Source: a bacterium (GTDB lineage: Bacteria; Verrucomicrobiota; Verrucomicrobiae; Opitutales; Opitutaceae). From it: 8,689 bases of DNA. Shown one piece after another: positions 5,771 through 8,689 of the stretch; the stretch's first letter is position 1; each line of letters opens with the position of its first letter. The position numbers and the translations under genes are program-made. The notes under the pieces are model-generated. The model was not told the DNA's origin. It searched no databases and saw only the letters and a list, made by a program, of their open reading frames with translations. The stretch spans positions 1 through 8,689 of the forward strand of contig JAJXYI010000489.1 of the NCBI GenBank assembly GCA_021780625.1, given 5' to 3'.

Positions 5771-7117
5771 CTAATGCGCGGCGCCGCTGAGCGCGGCAGC
5801 AATCTCCCTCATCGCCTCGCGGCGAAGGCGGTACGCCCGTGCCACCAACGCGCTCAGCGCATAACAGACAGCCGGGAGAAGCGTGAACAACGCGATGATG
5901 CAGTGTTCGGCCGCCGCCCCCTGCACCTTGGCTCCGGCACGGTAACCGTACGCTGCCAGAGCCCAGCCAATCGCCGCACCGCTCAAGGCGAGGCCCAGCT
6001 TCAGGACAAACAGCGTGCCCGCAAAACTCACGCCCGTGAGGCGCCGGCCATAACGCCACTCCCCGTAGTCCACCGTGTCCGACATCATCACCCACTGGAT
6101 CGGCGTGATCATCTGGTGCAGTAAGCCAATCACGAATACGAAGATGAACAACCCGATCTCGTTCCTCGGCGGAACCAGGAACATCGCCGCGCTCAACACA
6201 GCCAGCACGACGTTCGTCCAGGCGAAGACGCGCACCTTGCAGAGCCTGTCCGTCAGCGGCTTTGTGAGCAGGCACCCGAGTATGTTGCCGACCGAATACG
6301 TCGTCAGGAAGAGGGTGAACAGCCCTGCGCTTCCCAGCACGTAGGTCACATAGTACATCATCGCCCCGCCCCGCGTCGCCGCCGCAAGGATGTTGAGGAT
6401 CGTGAGTCCGCCAACCACCCGCCACTGGTCGTTGCGCAGGATCTCCCGGACGTCGCTCAGGAATGATCCGCCCGCCTGCGCCTTGGGCACGATGCGCTCG
6501 CGAGTGAGCGCGAAACACGCCACCAGCATCGCGACGGCAAGGACCGCCAGGATCGCAATCGCACCCCGGTACCCCACCGCCTTGTTCGCACCGCCGATCC
6601 ATTGCACGAGCGGCACCATCGCAATCGTGCTCAGCATGCCGCCCGCAGTCGCCAGGACGAAACGATAGGACTGCAGCGAGATCCGCTCCCGGTCGTCGCC
6701 CGTGATCACCCCGCCCAGCGCGCAATACGGGATGTTCACCACGGTGTACATCAGCGTGAGCAGGGTGTACGTGACGGCCGCAAAGATCATCTTCCCCGAC
6801 AGACCCAGCCGGGGCGTGCTGTATGCGAGAACGCAGCACACCCCGAAAGGAATCGCGCCAAACACCAGGTACGGCCTGAACTTTCCCCAGCGCGAGCGCG
6901 TGCGGTCCGACAACCACCCCATCACGGGATCGCTGACCGCGTCCAGCACGCGCGCCCCCAGGAACATCGCCCCCACAAACGCCGCTGGCAGACCGAAGAC
7001 GTCGGTGTAGAAAAACGCCATGTAGAACATGACGTTGTCGAAGACGATGTGACTGGCCGCGTCACCGAGCCCGTAGCCTATTTTCTCGGTCGCGCTCAGT
7101 CGCGTCGTGGTTTCCAT
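5771..7117 (-). CDS. GPH-family (MelB-like) sugar:cation symporter
   Basis: This 448-residue inner-membrane transporter belongs to the glycoside-pentoside-hexuronide:cation symporter family within the MFS fold, with about 12 hydrophobic segments along its length. Family landmarks are the N-terminal EKIGYGLGDAASHIVFD, the cation-site aspartates D59 and D63 in LDAVSDPVMGWLSDRT (equivalent to MelB Asp55 and Asp59), the loop RWGKFRPYLVFGAIP, and the C-terminal-half motif SDTVDYGEWRYGRRLTG at 346-362. These point to uptake of a mono- or disaccharide or glycoside driven by Na+ or H+; the substrate cannot be read. The length is normal for the family. ATG 7117 fits the family N-terminus and lies 44 nt after the GH3 stop, so the two genes are probably co-transcribed and the transporter may import products of that enzyme. 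Confidence 0.93.
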   Translation of the reverse strand: METTTRLSATEKIGYGLGDAASHIVFDNVMFYMAFFYTDVFGLPAAFVGAMFLGARVLDAVSDPVMGWLSDRTRSRWGKFRPYLVFGAIPFGVCCVLAYSTPRLGLSGKMIFAAVTYTLLTLMYTVVNIPYCALGGVITGDDRERISLQSYRFVLATAGGMLSTIAMVPLVQWIGGANKAVGYRGAIAILAVLAVAMLVACFALTRERIVPKAQAGGSFLSDVREILRNDQWRVVGGLTILNILAAATRGGAMMYYVTYVLGSAGLFTLFLTTYSVGNILGCLLTKPLTDRLCKVRVFAWTNVVLAVLSAAMFLVPPRNEIGLFIFVFVIGLLHQMITPIQWVMMSDTVDYGEWRYGRRLTGVSFAGTLFVLKLGLALSGAAIGWALAAYGYRAGAKVQGAAAEHCIIALFTLLPAVCYALSALVARAYRLRREAMREIAAALSGAAH

Positions 7118-7161
7118 GGGCGGCAGGAGTGGTCCGGGATCGGAGAAGGGCCGAGGCGAAT

Positions 7162-8688
7162 TCAGTCTACCGTGAGCACTCCGTTCACGGTGTCGACCGA
7201 CGACTTGCCGACCATCACCTCGAAGTCACCCGGCTGCACCGTTCGCTTCATCTGGATGTCGTACGACGCCAGCTTGTCCGGCGTGAGCTCGAAGGTGACC
7301 GTCTTCGTCTGCCCCGGCTCGAGCGTGACGCGCCGGAAATCCTTCAGCTCCTTCACGGGGCGGGTCGGGAAGCTGACCTTCGCGTGGATGTAGAGCTGGA
7401 CAACCTCATCCGCCTTCATCGAGCCGGTGTTGGTGACATCGACCGACACCTTCGCCGTGCCGTTCGTCGGAATCCTTGCCGGCGTGATGCTCAGGTTCTT
7501 GATGTCAAAGGTCGTGTAGCTGAGCCCGAAGCCGAACGGGAAGAGCGGAGTCGAATCGGCCTGCACGTAGTCGCGGAACCGCGACGGCTTGTGGTCGTAG
7601 TAACACGGTAGTTGTCCAACCGACCGCGGGAAGGTCACCGTGAGGTGCCCGCTCGGGCTCACCTTTCCGAAGAGCACGTCGGCGACCGCAGGTCCGGTCT
7701 CCTCTCCGAGGTACCAGCCCTCGATGATAGCCGGGGCGTGTTTGGCAAGATAGTTGATCGTTAGCGGTCCACCATTGATCAGGAGGACCACGACGGGCTT
7801 GCCGGTCGCCAGGATCGCGCGAGCGAGTTCGTGCTGCCGCCCCGGGAGCGCGAGGGTGTCACGGTCGCCCAGGTGCTTTTCGCTCCAGGCCTCGCGGCGG
7901 ATCAGCTCGTTCTCACCGAGCACCAGCACGACGGCGTCACTCTTCAGCGCCACGTCGACGGCCTGGTCCATGAGCCGGGAGTCGTCGGCCGCAGTGTTCT
8001 CGATCGGATTCTCATTCGCGATCCAGCCCGAGGCATGGTTGGCGGTGATCTTGCAGCCCTCGGCGTAGAGGACCTTGAACCGGTTGCCGGCGTAGTCACG
8101 AATGCCCTCGAGCACGCTCACGCCCTGCATCGGCACGGCCGAGTAATCGCCCAGATGGATGTCCGCCGCGTTCGGACCGATGACGGCAAGAGTCTTGATC
8201 TTCGCAGGGTCGAGCGGAAGCACATGCCCATCGTTCTTGAGGAGGATCATGGCTTCATCCGCGGCCTCGCGGGCGAGCGCCTTGTGCGCCGGGGTGTTGG
8301 TGACCTTCGCGACCAGGTCGGGATCGACGTAGGGATGATCGAACATGCCGCACAGGAACTTGACCCGAAGAACCCCGGCGACGGCGCGGTCGATGGCCGA
8401 CATGGGAACCTTGCCCGCGCGCACCTCCGCGGCGAGCGTCGAGAAGCAGCGCCCCGGACCGCCCAGGTCGTAATCGAGTCCTGCGTTGATGCACAGCACG
8501 CCCGCCTGGGCCGGGCCGGCGGCGGCGAGGTGGTTCTCATACACGACGTCGATCCCGCCGCCGTCGCTCATGACGTATCCATCAAAGCCCCACTCATGCC
8601 GCAGGATCTGGGTCAGGAGCTTGTAGCTCGCATGGTTCGGCACGCCGTCCCACTCGTTGTAGGAGGCCATCACCGAATGCGCATGCGC
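7162..8688 (-). CDS. GH3 beta-glucosidase-like glycoside hydrolase, 3' part (N-terminus outside window)
   Basis: This is a glycoside hydrolase family 3 enzyme that would remove non-reducing beta-linked glucose, xylose or similar units. The frame is open to the window end, so the gene continues upstream of 8688; about 508 residues are visible and part of the N-terminal TIM barrel is missing. GTG 8673 and ATG 8670 are internal codons, because the conserved SVMASYNEWDGVP block runs across them. The nucleophile Asp is in FDGYVMSDGGG (codon at 8563-8565). The alpha/beta sandwich domain carries LLKNDGHVLPLD, IGPNA and GENELIRREAWSEKHLGDR; the acid/base Glu is probably in this last stretch, but I cannot assign it. 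FPFGFGLSYTTF leads into a C-terminal fibronectin-III-like domain (about 7165-7500; VSVDVTNTGSMKADEVVQLY). Substrate specificity is unknown. It is first in a pair with the GPH symporter. No signal peptide can be judged because the N-terminus is absent. Confidence 0.94.
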   Translation of the reverse strand, partial: AHAHSVMASYNEWDGVPNHASYKLLTQILRHEWGFDGYVMSDGGGIDVVYENHLAAAGPAQAGVLCINAGLDYDLGGPGRCFSTLAAEVRAGKVPMSAIDRAVAGVLRVKFLCGMFDHPYVDPDLVAKVTNTPAHKALAREAADEAMILLKNDGHVLPLDPAKIKTLAVIGPNAADIHLGDYSAVPMQGVSVLEGIRDYAGNRFKVLYAEGCKITANHASGWIANENPIENTAADDSRLMDQAVDVALKSDAVVLVLGENELIRREAWSEKHLGDRDTLALPGRQHELARAILATGKPVVVLLINGGPLTINYLAKHAPAIIEGWYLGEETGPAVADVLFGKVSPSGHLTVTFPRSVGQLPCYYDHKPSRFRDYVQADSTPLFPFGFGLSYTTFDIKNLSITPARIPTNGTAKVSVDVTNTGSMKADEVVQLYIHAKVSFPTRPVKELKDFRRVTLEPGQTKTVTFELTPDKLASYDIQMKRTVQPGDFEVMVGKSSVDTVNGVLTVD

Positions 8689-8689
8689 G

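Noticed and set aside
5121..6917. A 598-codon minus-strand open frame running through the transporter gene into the small exported protein
   Set aside because: The upstream two-thirds is a different frame of the GPH transporter gene, with low-complexity, arginine/glycine-rich translation. A clean signal peptide begins at 5645, so only 5121-5645 is taken as coding.

Overview
This is a GC-rich bacterial chromosomal window with eight protein-coding genes, two of them cut by the window edges. None of the internal starts I inspected has a convincing Shine-Dalgarno sequence. The gene content (GPH-type sugar symporter, GH3 glycosidase, ECF sigma factor with an RskA-like anti-sigma factor, LTxxQ-repeat secreted protein) and the imperfect inverted-repeat elements between genes suggest a heterotrophic polysaccharide degrader. 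My best guess is Verrucomicrobiota, possibly Opitutaceae, but this is inference from style and not from a marker gene.

Layout. The plus strand (1-3421) carries the 3' part of an aldo/keto reductase gene, then 22 nt later a secreted class-C-beta-lactamase-like serine hydrolase ending at a good intrinsic terminator. A 429-nt gap follows, holding a degenerate inverted-repeat element. Next is a secreted LTxxQ (Spy/CpxP-type) protein built from two copies of an approximately 89-residue module, which also ends at a strong intrinsic terminator. A second inverted-repeat element with near-perfect 31-nt arms (3493-3654) fills the convergent gap.

The minus strand (8689 down to 3690) reads, in transcription order: a GH3 beta-glucosidase-like enzyme (N-terminus outside the window), a GPH-family sugar:cation symporter 44 nt behind it, a 125-nt gap, a small secreted protein of unknown function, an ECF sigma factor 22 nt behind it, and an RskA-like anti-sigma factor overlapping the sigma gene by ATGA.

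How they may work together. The GH3 and GPH genes form a simple utilisation pair in which a glycoside is hydrolysed and the sugar imported by cation symport. The other minus-strand unit looks like an envelope-signalling operon: a membrane anti-sigma factor holds a cytoplasmic ECF sigma factor, and an unrecognised exported protein is co-encoded ahead of them. The LTxxQ protein faces this operon tail to tail. LTxxQ/CpxP-fold proteins can be periplasmic sensors in sigma/anti-sigma systems (CnrX with CnrY/CnrH), so a functional link is possible, but nothing in the sequence proves it. I saw no tRNA, rRNA, CRISPR array, transposase or phage gene. The least explained items are the exported protein at 5121-5645, the duplicated LTxxQ protein and the two intergenic inverted-repeat elements.
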